Origin: JAZBPO01 sp963691775
GTDB lineage: Bacteria; Pseudomonadota; Gammaproteobacteria; Pseudomonadales; Azotimanducaceae
Reading direction: 5' to 3'
DNA: 64,000 bases
Assembly: GCA_963691775.1 (NCBI GenBank)
Contig: OY829369.1
Span: forward strand, 3,720,001 to 3,784,000
The notes below the pieces were generated by a model, which was not told the origin of the DNA, ran no database searches, and worked only from the letters and a program-made list of their open reading frames with translations. The position numbers and the translations under genes are program-made. Position 1 is the first letter of the stretch. The number at the start of each line of letters is the position of its first letter. This document shows, piece after piece, positions 44,708 to 53,309 of this stretch.

Positions 44708-45670
44708 ATGAAGGATTGGGAGCTTTGTCGGTGCGCATCGCGTTGCCTGGCAGCACTTCTGGGCGCTCTGCTGTCGCTCGGGCCGCCTGCAGTGAATGCT
44801 CGGCCGGAAGCAGCGCGCAGCATCCTTTTTGTCGGCAACAGCTTCACTTTCGGCTACGGCTCTGCGGTGCGCCACTGGCGTGCAGACAGCGTCACGGATC
44901 TCAATGGCGATGGCGTAGGGGGCGTTCCAGCACTCTTCGAAGCGTTCACCAACCAGCTGGGCCTGTCCTGGGACGTCTATCTCGAGACCCGTGGAGGGGC
45001 GGATTTCGCGTTCCATTTGCAGGACAAACGTCCGGAGATCACGAGCCGACCCTTCGACGTCGTCGTCGCGCACAGTTTCAGCACGCTTGATGCGGCGAAC
45101 CCCGGTGATCCGAGCGCGCTGCTGTCGTCAGGCCGCGAACTTGCGGCGTTGCTGCTGACGCGGAATCCGGACGTCGAGCTCTATGTCACTGCAACCTGGT
45201 CCCGTCCGGACCTCGTGTACGGAGAGGGCAACCCCTGGGCCGGCAGGCCGATAGAGGCGATGGGGCGCGAAGTGGAGGCCGCCTATGGCCGCCTTGCCGC
45301 TGAAGTTCCGGGGGTGAAGGCCGTGAACCCCGTGGGTGAGGCCTTCAACCGAGCCATGCGCGCCGGCATAGCGGATTCCGACCCCTACGACGGTATAGGG
45401 CCGGGCATGATCGATCTGTGGGCGTGGGATCACTATCACGCGAGCACCTACGGGTACTACCTGGAGGCGCTTGTCGTGTTCGGGAACGTGACTGGACTTG
45501 ATCCTGTGGCGCTCGGGCCTGCGGAGTGCGGTGGGTACGAATTGGGCATGTCTGCCCGTGAGGTCCTAGCGCTCCAGCAAGTTGCACGCGATGCACTGTC
45601 TGCAGCTGGCGTTGCTCTCGCGCGAGTCGAGGGTCGCGTCCCTGGCAATCGCGGATTGCCCTGCCTCTAG
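44708..45670 (+). CDS. Exported SGNH/GDSL-hydrolase-like protein
   Basis: A 320-residue exported protein (signal peptide CLAALLGALLSLGPPAVNA). Block I of the SGNH superfamily is ILFVGNSFTFGYG, with Ser45 as the likely nucleophile in G-N-S-F rather than G-D-S-L. Block V is recognisable as WDHYHASTYGYYLEAL near residues 240-255, with the Asp-His pair (DxxH) completing the triad. DVVVAHSFSTLD may correspond to an intermediate block. It probably removes an ester, such as an acetyl group, in the periplasm. ATG 44708 follows GGAG by 5 bases. It follows, divergently from, the nucleoside hydrolase gene. Substrate unknown. Confidence 0.8.
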   Translation: MKDWELCRCASRCLAALLGALLSLGPPAVNARPEAARSILFVGNSFTFGYGSAVRHWRADSVTDLNGDGVGGVPALFEAFTNQLGLSWDVYLETRGGADFAFHLQDKRPEITSRPFDVVVAHSFSTLDAANPGDPSALLSSGRELAALLLTRNPDVELYVTATWSRPDLVYGEGNPWAGRPIEAMGREVEAAYGRLAAEVPGVKAVNPVGEAFNRAMRAGIADSDPYDGIGPGMIDLWAWDHYHASTYGYYLEALVVFGNVTGLDPVALGPAECGGYELGMSAREVLALQQVARDALSAAGVALARVEGRVPGNRGLPCL

Positions 45671-45843
45671 GGTTGCCTGCGCAGCAGTGGTCTGCGAACC
45701 GTACTGCGCGTTTGCCAGCGCGAGCGGCGGTGGTGGGCGCATCCGTGACATGCAGGAGGCCGAGTCGCGAGTGAAAAGGGAGGGGCCCTGAGTAAACTTC
45801 AGCGCGAACACGGGAAGAACGAAAAGACGGGGAGGAGAGTCCC

Positions 45844-47061
45844 ATGGGATTCGAGAAGAGCGATCGCGTTCAAGAACTGGACGCTCGATTGGGCGCATTC
45901 ATGGACAAGCATGTCTATCCGCGCGAGCACGACTGGGAAGAGTTCACGCTGGACCCAGCGAATCTCTGGCAGACGCCGGATTGGTTTGACGGTCTGCGTG
46001 AGCAGGCAAAGGCCGAGGGCCTTTGGAATCTGTTTCTGCCCAAGGAGTACGCGCCCTGGAGTCCAGGCCTGTCCAACGTCGAGATCGCGACGCTGTTCGA
46101 GACCATGAGCAAGGTTTCCTGGGCCCAGCCGGTCTTCAACTGCAGTGCGCCGGATCGCGGCAACATGGAAGTTCTTGCGAAGTACGGCACTCCTGAGCAG
46201 CAGGAGCAGTGGCTTGAGCCGCTCCTTGCCGGCGAGATTCGCTCTGCCTACGCCATGACTGAACCTCAGGTTGCGTCCAGCGACGCGACGAACATGGAAC
46301 TGGAAATTCGTCGAGACGGCGACGAGTACGTCCTGAACGGCCGGAAGTGGTGGACCACGGGCGCTGTAGGACCGCGCTGCAAGGTGATGCTCGTGATGGG
46401 CCGGAGCGATCCGGACGCAGGCCGCCACCGCCAGCACTCCACGATTCTCGTACCGCGCGATACACCCGGCGTAAAGCTTGTGAGGGCGCTTCGGGCCTTC
46501 GACAGTCTGCATTCCCCTGGCGGCGAAGCCGAACTGCTCTTCGAGGACGTCCGCGTACCGGTCGCGAACATGATCAAGGGTGAAGGCTGCGGCTTCGAGA
46601 TTGCCCAGGGGCGCCTCGGCCCGGGGCGTTTTCAATACGCGATGGGTTTTGTCGGATTGGCGCAGCGCTGTCTCGAGCTCATGTGCGAACGCGCGGAGGG
46701 CCGGGTGGCATTCGGAGAGAAGCTCTCGAAGAAGACCAGCGTTCAGCACGAGATTGCGCGCAGCCGCTGCGAGATCGAGCAGTGCCGATTGCTTACGATG
46801 CAGGCTGCGGAGGTCATGGACGAACAGGGCCTGGATGCGGCCCGGCCGTACATCTCCATGGTGAAGATCGTTGCGCCGCAGATGGCGCAGAACGTCGCGG
46901 ATCGTGCCATGCAGATCTTCGGCGGAATGGGCGTGTGCCAGGACACGCTGATTCCGGCCGTGTTTACCCGCGCGCGCTTCTGTCGCATTGCGGACGGTCC
47001 GGATGAGGTGCATATGTCCCAGCTCGGGAAAATGACCCTGCGCGAGCATGCGAGCGCTTGA
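45844..47061 (+). CDS. Acyl-CoA dehydrogenase (ACAD10/11-like)
   Basis: A 405-residue FAD-dependent acyl-CoA dehydrogenase of normal length, catalysing alpha,beta-desaturation of an acyl-CoA. N-terminal helices are followed by AYAMTEPQVASSDATNMELEIRRDGDEYVLNGRKWWTTGA (FAD and substrate contacts), a beta domain with STILVPRDTPGVK, and the C-terminal helix bundle with QIFGGMGVCQDTLIPAVFTRARFCRIADGPDEVH. The C-terminal pattern is that of the ACAD10/ACAD11 group. GGAGGAG precedes ATG 45844. The gene stands alone; no thiolase or hydratase is adjacent. Chain-length preference is not predictable. Confidence 0.95.
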   Translation: MGFEKSDRVQELDARLGAFMDKHVYPREHDWEEFTLDPANLWQTPDWFDGLREQAKAEGLWNLFLPKEYAPWSPGLSNVEIATLFETMSKVSWAQPVFNCSAPDRGNMEVLAKYGTPEQQEQWLEPLLAGEIRSAYAMTEPQVASSDATNMELEIRRDGDEYVLNGRKWWTTGAVGPRCKVMLVMGRSDPDAGRHRQHSTILVPRDTPGVKLVRALRAFDSLHSPGGEAELLFEDVRVPVANMIKGEGCGFEIAQGRLGPGRFQYAMGFVGLAQRCLELMCERAEGRVAFGEKLSKKTSVQHEIARSRCEIEQCRLLTMQAAEVMDEQGLDAARPYISMVKIVAPQMAQNVADRAMQIFGGMGVCQDTLIPAVFTRARFCRIADGPDEVHMSQLGKMTLREHASA

Positions 47062-47485
47062 CGCTTGAGCAAGGGGCTGGACTCGAATCTTGTTCGAGAT
47101 ACTGGCCCCGGGCCCTGTGGTCTAGCGCTGCGTTCTGGAACAGTCTGAGGCGCGGTCTGCTTTCGCGGACTCGCGCACGGGTCGGTGGCGTCCGCCCTAT
47201 GGCGGATGAGCGCGTTGAACTCGAAAGGCAAAGCTACCCGCGGCTAGGGACGTGTCGCCTGTCCGAACCTCCGGATCGCGGACTTCGCCGTTCAGGCGTC
47301 CACGAGGCCGCCGCAGAGGCTGTTGTCGGGCAGAGCAGAGAAGGGAAGGGCTGCTTCCGGCGCCGTGGCGTTCTTTGCGGGCGCAGCGCCGGCGGCCAGA
47401 AGACATTCATACGGTTGCCTGGGCGGGCTTCGCCCCGCTTGCACCACCGTGGATCTGCAGCAGTCACCGCGTACAGGCGCTGTGC
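47062..47485. other. Intergenic between convergent genes
   Basis: 424 bases. No gene, RNA or strong terminator recognised. Out-of-frame open stretches are Arg/Gly-rich. Confidence 0.4.
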
Positions 47486-47950
47486 TTACTCCTCATACAG
47501 CCAGACAACCTCGTCATCGACAAAGGTGTAGCGAGGGTACTTGTACCAGCCGAAGAGGACGGAGCGTCTTGGTTCCTTGTGAATGCGTTCTGTGTGGACG
47601 GCTAGGACGTTGCCCTCTGGGTCCATCCAGAAATCGAGGTCGTAGAGCTTGTCCGGTTCTCCGACAACGTGAAAGTCGGTGCAGGCAAAGTAGGTGTTCT
47701 CGTCGATGACGCGCACCGGGTCGTGGATGGTCACGAAGCGAAGTTCGAGGCTTTCGCCGGTTACCTCATCCACAATGCGGAAGATGCCGGCCTCGTCCTC
47801 CCGTGCCTCGATGTAGCGGGTGGTCGCTGCCTTGATGTCGTCTACGTAGAAACGAGGCGGCGACTCGGCACCTGAGGCGCAACACGCCCAGATGCCGAGC
47901 AGGCCCGCGCCTGCACGGAGCAGACGCCTAAAGCTGCCGCCGCGGATCAC
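47486..47950 (-). CDS. Exported protein of unknown function, last gene of the desaturase operon
   Basis: A 154-residue protein with a signal peptide (LLRAGAGLLGIWACCASG). The mature part has a strand-rich pattern resembling small cystatin-like or nuclear-transport-factor-like exported proteins: RFYVDDIKAATTRYIEA, LELRFVTIHDPVRVIDENTYFACTDFHVV, KLYDLDFWMDPEGNVLAVHTERIH, and YTFVDDEVVWLY at the end. The signal contains adjacent Cys residues that could act as a lipobox (IWAC), so lipidation is possible. Its ATG overlaps the stop of the repeat-protein gene (ATGA), making it the third translationally coupled gene of the operon. I recognise no family. Confidence 0.72.
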   Translation of the reverse strand: MIRGGSFRRLLRAGAGLLGIWACCASGAESPPRFYVDDIKAATTRYIEAREDEAGIFRIVDEVTGESLELRFVTIHDPVRVIDENTYFACTDFHVVGEPDKLYDLDFWMDPEGNVLAVHTERIHKEPRRSVLFGWYKYPRYTFVDDEVVWLYEE

Positions 47951-48273
47951 CCGCGCGGTGGCTCGGCAGGCTCGCCGCCATGCTCTGCAGCTTCGCCGCC
48001 GTGCTCCGCAGCTTCGCCGCCGTGCTCCGCAGCTTCGCCGCCGTGCTCCGCAGCTTCGCCGCCGTGCTCTGCAGCTTCGCCGCCGTGCTCTGCAGCTTCA
48101 CCGCCGTGCTCTGCAGCTTCACCGCCGTGCTCTGCAGCTTCGCCGCCGTGCTCTGCTGCTTCGCCGCCGTGCTCTGCAGCCTTGCCGCCGTGCTCTGCAG
48201 CGCGTCCTCCGTGTTCGGCTGCCGTGACCCAGCTCGACAGGGCGAGCAGCAGTGCCAACATGATGGCTCTCAT
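47947..48273 (-). CDS. Exported AAEHGGE heptapeptide-repeat protein
   Basis: A 108-residue protein made of a signal peptide (IMLALLLALSSWVTA), twelve exact 7-residue repeats AAEHGG(R/K/E), and a short PAEPPRG tail. The first repeat ends in Arg, the second in Lys and the other ten in Glu. One His and one or two Glu per repeat give a metal-binding or pH-sensitive surface; the mature protein has about 12 His and over 20 Glu. It is coupled on both sides by ATGA overlaps, to the sterol desaturase gene upstream and the exported protein downstream, which supports it being a real gene despite low complexity. Metal binding is inferred from composition. Length could vary among strains by loss or gain of 21-base units. 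Confidence 0.8.
   Translation of the reverse strand: MRAIMLALLLALSSWVTAAEHGGRAAEHGGKAAEHGGEAAEHGGEAAEHGGEAAEHGGEAAEHGGEAAEHGGEAAEHGGEAAEHGGEAAEHGGEAAEHGGEPAEPPRG
47971..48222 (-). repeat. Twelve 21-base tandem repeats inside the AAEHGGE gene
   Basis: The DNA unit of 21 bases recurs twelve times with only a few C/T differences between copies. The repeat length is a multiple of three, so slippage changes protein length without breaking the frame. Confidence 0.9.
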
Positions 48274-49136
48274 GACCTTTCTCCGTTTGAAGTGGCGTCG
48301 CTATCGTGCATGGCTCCCTGCCGTTGTGCGAGTGCCATATTTCTGGGGGCAAAGGGCTCCAGCAGCCACGCACTCAGGGAAAAGGCCCGTTCGCGCGCTT
48401 CCGGCAGACCTACAGCGCCCGGCGCAGCGAGGTCCGGGCGTTCAGTGGCGGGCGAAATGGCGGTGCCGAACAGAGGGTCCCAGACCGAGAGGATCGTCGA
48501 GAAGTTTCTGTCGCCGAAACGTCGGTCCACCGCGTGGTGCAAAGCGTGGAATCGCGGCGTTACCAGAACCTTCTGGAGCATGTCATCCACGCGCCGAGGG
48601 AAGTCGAAGTTGCCGTGATGAAACTGGGCACAGAGGCTGACGAGGGCTTCGAAGAGGAACCAGCCGAACACGCTCGGTCCCCAGATGGCCACCCAAGCCG
48701 CTTTCGCGCCCCCTGACAGAAGCAGCTCCCCGGGGTGAAAACGCAGCGCCGTCGTCACGTCCATCGCCGTGTCTGCGTGATGAGCCTTGTGCATGCGCCA
48801 GAGGAATGGAATGCGATGATTGGCGCGGTGCCAGAAGTAGTCGAAGGCATCGAGGATGATGACGGCCGCCACGAGCTCGACCCATCCGGTCAGGCCCAGC
48901 CAGCGAGCAATGCCCCAGCCCTGGGTCTCGACGTAGACGGTCCACAGAAGGAAGGGCACGAACACGAGCATGCGCACGGCAACAGTATTCAGGGCGGCAA
49001 CGAGGCCGTGGAAGGCGAGGCGTTGCCAGCGTGGCTGCGCGGCAGATCGTGCCGGAAGAAGGGTTTCCACGCCGAAGATCACTGCGAACCCTGCGATGAA
49101 GACCCAAAGGCGGCCGGTGTCGAGGTCGATCTCCAC
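48270..49136 (-). CDS. Sterol desaturase / fatty acid hydroxylase family protein
   Basis: A 288-residue integral membrane di-iron oxygenase. The histidine boxes are visible: HRANH, then HKAHH about 11 residues later (HRANHRIPFLWRMHKAHH), QFHHG in the middle, and HALHH near residue 200. About five membrane helices surround them. Members hydroxylate or desaturate lipid tails, sterols or carotenoid-like substrates at the inner membrane; the substrate here is unknown. It is the first gene of a three-gene operon; its stop overlaps the start of the AAEHGGE gene (ATGA). ATG 49136 begins the first helix directly. Confidence 0.92.
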   Translation of the reverse strand: MEIDLDTGRLWVFIAGFAVIFGVETLLPARSAAQPRWQRLAFHGLVAALNTVAVRMLVFVPFLLWTVYVETQGWGIARWLGLTGWVELVAAVIILDAFDYFWHRANHRIPFLWRMHKAHHADTAMDVTTALRFHPGELLLSGGAKAAWVAIWGPSVFGWFLFEALVSLCAQFHHGNFDFPRRVDDMLQKVLVTPRFHALHHAVDRRFGDRNFSTILSVWDPLFGTAISPATERPDLAAPGAVGLPEARERAFSLSAWLLEPFAPRNMALAQRQGAMHDSDATSNGERS

Positions 49137-49404
49137 GGGGACTCCGCTTCGTGTGCAGGAACTTCCCTGATGGTAGCGCGCATACCGTGCTTCGTGCTGA
49201 GCCGTGCGCGGGGGTAAGGCGCCGCGCCGGCTGTCTGCGCGCTCTGCGTGGGCTGCGGCGTGTGCGGGGTGGTTGAATCGGTAGTGGGTCGGTGTTCGGA
49301 GCTCGTCGAGGAAACGCTCTGTGCGGCCGGGTCCGGTGCCCGACCGAACTGACGGTTACGGACGCAACGCCTAGCAGTGCTCTGATGCCGCTTGCGTGCG
49401 CGGT

Positions 49405-50601
49405 TCAAGAGGGCCGGCGGCCGAGTCCGATCCGCCGCGCGAGCGGATTGGCGCTCAGTCCATGGAGGAAGGCGCTCAGAAAGACAGTGGTCACGACAAT
49501 CATGGCAAGCTCTCGGCCTCGCTCAATCTCTGCGTTGAGCACGATGACAGCGAATGCAATGCTCGCCAGGCCGCGAGGTCCGAACCAACCGAGGAACAGT
49601 TTTTCGCGCATCCTTTCGCCAGATCCGCTCAACGCCACGAGGATTGCGAGCGGACGGACGACGAACAGGGCCGCCGCCGCATAGGCCAAATGGCGCAGCT
49701 CGAAGGCCGGCGCCGCAACGGCGATGACCGCTGCGCCGAATACGACCCAGGCCAACATGGCCAGGACTTCACCCACCTGTTCGGAATCGTGTACGAGCCC
49801 ATGCGCCTCATCGCCGGTCAGCCGGCCAAACATCAGCCCTCCGACGAAGGCCGCGATGTAGCCGCTTCCCCCGAGGTTCTGCGCGAGCGTGAAGCAGGTA
49901 AGGGCAAGCATCATCACCGGGGCGGCGCGCCAGGTGCCGGAGATCCAGTCAGCAGCCTTGGCGCGCTGTAGGAGTGCGGTACCGACGGCCGTCACGCCGC
50001 AGCCGATGAGGACGCCGATACCGACTTCCTCAAGGATCAGTTCGGTGAGCAGGGCGCCAGGATCATGGGCACCGGTACCGCTGGCAAGCACAATGAAAAG
50101 TAGTAGGAACGGTACGGCGAGACCGTCGTTCAGCCCACTTTCGAAATTCAGGGCTTCGCGCAGCCTGGCCGGAACATCGGGGTGCTGGATGACGGCCTTG
50201 CCTAATGCGGCATCCGTAGCGGCAAGCATCGTGGCAGCGAGTGCGAGTTCGATCAGTGAAAATTCAGGAAACAGCACCACGCCCGCTCCGGTACCGATGA
50301 CGATCGCGAGCGGGAGGCCGAGGCCGAGCATGCGTAGGGGCAAGCGGGCGCTCGCACGCAGGACGGCGAAGTCAGCCCGCGCAGCATCGGAAAAGAGCAC
50401 GAGCGCCAGGGTGAAATCGCAAAGGGCTCGGACTTCGCGATCGGTGACGTCAGTCGCCAGCCATCCGAGCACGGTGGGGCCGACAAGGAAACCGAAGGTG
50501 ATGTAGACCATCGGCGAAGAGACCACGGTGCGTTCGAGTCGCCCTGAAATTAGCGAGAAAGCGAAGGCGAAGAGCGCGAGAAGCGCGAGCTGGGTATACA
50601 T
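49405..50601 (-). CDS. Cation:proton antiporter (CPA1/NhaP-like)
   Basis: A 398-residue inner-membrane antiporter with about twelve helices. The ion-binding region is recognisable: LAATDAALGKAVIQ and NFESGLNDGLAVPFLLLF correspond to the conserved helices carrying the Asn-Asp pair of the CPA1/NhaP group (GLNDG). It should exchange Na+ or K+ for H+. No C-terminal RCK domain is present. ATG 50601 starts the first helix. It lies 268 bases downstream of, and is not coupled to, the desaturase gene, which is transcribed in the same direction. Ion preference cannot be deduced. Confidence 0.92.
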   Translation of the reverse strand: MYTQLALLALFAFAFSLISGRLERTVVSSPMVYITFGFLVGPTVLGWLATDVTDREVRALCDFTLALVLFSDAARADFAVLRASARLPLRMLGLGLPLAIVIGTGAGVVLFPEFSLIELALAATMLAATDAALGKAVIQHPDVPARLREALNFESGLNDGLAVPFLLLFIVLASGTGAHDPGALLTELILEEVGIGVLIGCGVTAVGTALLQRAKAADWISGTWRAAPVMMLALTCFTLAQNLGGSGYIAAFVGGLMFGRLTGDEAHGLVHDSEQVGEVLAMLAWVVFGAAVIAVAAPAFELRHLAYAAAALFVVRPLAILVALSGSGERMREKLFLGWFGPRGLASIAFAVIVLNAEIERGRELAMIVVTTVFLSAFLHGLSANPLARRIGLGRRPS

Positions 50602-50924
50602 GTTTCAGAGGCTCCCGTGAGGCGACGGGACGGCCTCCCACAGCTGTATAGCAGAACGGTCCCGCCGGCGCCGCCGTGCTGGATTCGCGATCGAGCGCGG
50701 CCGCGATGCCCCGTTGAGACTGGCCCTCGTCGGCTGGAACTCCGGCAAGTGGCCCGCGATTCCAGCGGCTGACCGCAGAGATCCAGAGCAAGGTGGCCCG
50801 CGGTTCGTTATGGCGTGGGTCAACCTTTCCGGGCCGGTGATGAAGTGATCCGCGACTCCCCGTTGGATAATCTCGTAGGTCAGCGTGCAGACGGCCGCTG
50901 AGTGCCGCGCCAATCGGCGGTGCG
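50602..50924. other. Intergenic, no gene recognised
   Basis: 323 bases between two minus-strand genes. It should contain the antiporter promoter and the sensor-kinase terminator, but neither could be located with confidence. Confidence 0.4.
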
Positions 50925-53309
50925 TCACCCTTGGCGCGTCAATGCCTGATCGATGGCGGAGCGAAGTTCGCTGCGGTCGTATGGCTTGATCAGGAGTCCC
51001 AGCTCCGATGGGCCACGATTGCGCGCCAAGGACTCCCGTGGATGTCCGGACGTCAGCAGCACGGGCAGGGACGGGTGGGTCTTCGCCAGACGCACGCTGA
51101 GTTCCGCGCCATCCATGCCCCCCGCAAGAAGCACGTCGGAGAAAACCAGCTCACAAGGCGCAGGTGTCTGTCGCCCGATGTACTCCAGCGCTCGCTCTGC
51201 CGAGTCCACCGCATGAACGGTGTAACCCAGGCTCGTAAGCATGTTGACGGCAATGCGGCGGACGCCATCCTCGTCCTCGACCACCAGCACGCGGCCCTGT
51301 GCCATCGTGTTCGTGTCGGCGTTCGCGTTCGCATTCGCGCTGCGCTCAACGCGCCCCGGCGATGGGAGTGATACGCCCGCATGGCCAGGGAACTTCAAGC
51401 GAAAGGTCGTTCCCCCTCCGGAGACCGAGTCGATCGAGACCGAGCCACCAGACTGTTGAACGAAGCCCTGCACCATACTCAGGCCAAGGCCCGATCCGTT
51501 CCCAAGCTCCTTGGTTGTGAAAAAGGGTTCGAAGGCCCTCGCGATTACTTCTTCGGACATGCCGGCGCCTGTGTCCCTGACCGATAGTTCGACGTCGCTC
51601 AGTGCTCCGTGAGTGTCCGAAGGCTCTTGGCGCTTCCCGGCGATGCGTGCCGCTCTCAGCGTGAGCTCGCCCCCGTCGGGCATTGCGTCGCGCGCATTGA
51701 TCGCAAGATTCAGGATCGCGTTCTCGAGCTGACCTCGGTCGACGTAGATCAGCAAAGGGGTCGCGCACTCAAGCTTCAGCTTGATCTTCGGCGTCAGCGC
51801 ACGGCGAACCCAACCTTCCATGCCCGTCAGAAGCAGCTGCAGATCAACGGGCTCTGCCTTGAGCTTCTGTTTGCGGGCGTAGGCAAGGAGACTGCTCGTC
51901 AAGGCGGCCGCGCGGTCGATCGCATCCATGGCTTCATTCAGCTCTCCGGGCGATCCGCTGGGCGGGATGAGCGCGCCGAGTTTCACCTCGAGCAACTCGA
52001 GGTTGCCGCGCATGACAAGGAGCAGGTTATTGAAGTCGTGGGCGACGCCGCCCGTCACCTGCCCGATTGCCTCAAGGCGGCTGCGGTGCTGTCGTTTGGC
52101 TTCGTCTGCGAGTACGCGGCTGATGTCGCGCCCCACGGCGAGGGTGCGCCCAGAGGACGGATCGAGTTTCGAAAAGACGAAATCGAAGGTCCTGGTCTTC
52201 GCATCTTCAAGCTCAAGGGTCAGCCGAAGCGTGCTCTCCCCGTCGAGCTGAGCGCCACGGATCGCGCCGTCGATCGCGTTCCGGTGTTCGTCGGGCAACA
52301 GCTGAGTGAGAGGTTTGCCCGCAGGTTCGTCGGCCAGGTTGGCGATTCGTGACCAGGTCGGCCCCAAGAACACGATGCGCTGTCGCACGTCCAGCACCAC
52401 GATCAGCTCACGCGCGCGGCGCAGGACTTCGGCAAAGAGGTGCTCGGATCGCTTCAGATCCTCCGTGATTGCCTGTCGCTGCTCCGCCTCCAGCACAGAC
52501 CTCATGCGCAGCGTATCCGACATCCGATTGAACATCAGGGCCAGTTGCCCAAGCTCGTCTGTGGTCGCGGGTTCGAGCTGCTGTTCGAGATTGCCTGCCT
52601 GGACCGACGTGATGGCTTTCTGGAGTTCTTCGATTGGAACAAGAACTCGACGTCGCAATACGCTGAGGATTGCTATAAGCAACAGGCCACCGGCCAGGCT
52701 GGCGATGCCGAGCAGATTCACGCCACTGCGTATGCGCTGCTCGAGGAGCTCTTCACGCCGCTGCAGTTCTTGCAGCGCGAGCAGCTCGAATTCTCGTGTT
52801 ACCCCTATCAGCTCGGAGCGCGCGTCCAGCAGCGCGCCGCGCGTTTGCAGAAGTCTGTTCGCGTCATCGAGAAGTATCGCGGCGCAGAGTTCACGGATCC
52901 TGATGGGGAGGGCAGATTCTGGCCGTGCCATGCGGCTGAGCGCTTCCCTGAGCGCTGCCTGCAGGGCGAGACGGCGCTGGGCCTGAATTGCCGCGTTTTC
53001 GAGCTCAAGGGCCCCCAGCGTGTCGATCAGGGCCTGCGCGGCATCCTTGTCGGTCACGTTGAGCGCAAGCGCGCGATTGGCAAGGTTGGTGAGCTCGGCC
53101 TGCGCTGAACTGAGCTGTACCAGCTCTTGTCGAAGCGGCGCCGCCGATGCCTGAAGTGCCTGGCTTTGCTGGAGTCCGAAGAAGTAGAGCCCGGAGTAGA
53201 CCGCGATGCCGTACGCCCCGATCACGCCGAAGAGCATGACAAACAGAGAGCGAAGCGAGGGCGTGCCGCTTGCTGCGTGTTCGGCAGAAAGGGCTCGCGA
53301 TGCAGTCAC
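50925..53309 (-). CDS. Hybrid sensor histidine kinase (HAMP-PAS-HisKA-HATPase-REC)
   Basis: A 794-residue membrane sensor kinase. Order: membrane helix (about 23-45), a roughly 150-residue helical periplasmic sensor region, second helix (about 199-219), HAMP (220-272), PAS-like domain (about 290-400), the H box GQVTGGVAHDFNN with phospho-accepting His424, the N box ILNLAINARDAMPDGG, the G boxes DTGAGMSEEV and GSGLGLSMVQGFV, an Asn/Ala-rich linker (NANANADTNT) and a receiver domain (about 674-790) with Asp725 in ELVFSDVLL. The GTG start at 53309 overlaps the stop of the binding-protein gene (GTGA), the best evidence for the start and for coupling. The binding lipoprotein is the likely sensory partner. 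Confidence 0.93.
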   Translation of the reverse strand: MTASRALSAEHAASGTPSLRSLFVMLFGVIGAYGIAVYSGLYFFGLQQSQALQASAAPLRQELVQLSSAQAELTNLANRALALNVTDKDAAQALIDTLGALELENAAIQAQRRLALQAALREALSRMARPESALPIRIRELCAAILLDDANRLLQTRGALLDARSELIGVTREFELLALQELQRREELLEQRIRSGVNLLGIASLAGGLLLIAILSVLRRRVLVPIEELQKAITSVQAGNLEQQLEPATTDELGQLALMFNRMSDTLRMRSVLEAEQRQAITEDLKRSEHLFAEVLRRARELIVVLDVRQRIVFLGPTWSRIANLADEPAGKPLTQLLPDEHRNAIDGAIRGAQLDGESTLRLTLELEDAKTRTFDFVFSKLDPSSGRTLAVGRDISRVLADEAKRQHRSRLEAIGQVTGGVAHDFNNLLLVMRGNLELLEVKLGALIPPSGSPGELNEAMDAIDRAAALTSSLLAYARKQKLKAEPVDLQLLLTGMEGWVRRALTPKIKLKLECATPLLIYVDRGQLENAILNLAINARDAMPDGGELTLRAARIAGKRQEPSDTHGALSDVELSVRDTGAGMSEEVIARAFEPFFTTKELGNGSGLGLSMVQGFVQQSGGSVSIDSVSGGGTTFRLKFPGHAGVSLPSPGRVERSANANANADTNTMAQGRVLVVEDEDGVRRIAVNMLTSLGYTVHAVDSAERALEYIGRQTPAPCELVFSDVLLAGGMDGAELSVRLAKTHPSLPVLLTSGHPRESLARNRGPSELGLLIKPYDRSELRSAIDQALTRQG

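Noticed and set aside
45799..47049. 416-codon frame opposite the acyl-CoA dehydrogenase gene
   Set aside because: Antisense shadow of a strongly supported enzyme gene; no protein family recognised.
47971..48222. 21-base repeats considered as a CRISPR array
   Set aside because: There are no spacers: units are contiguous and in frame with a signal-peptide-bearing gene.
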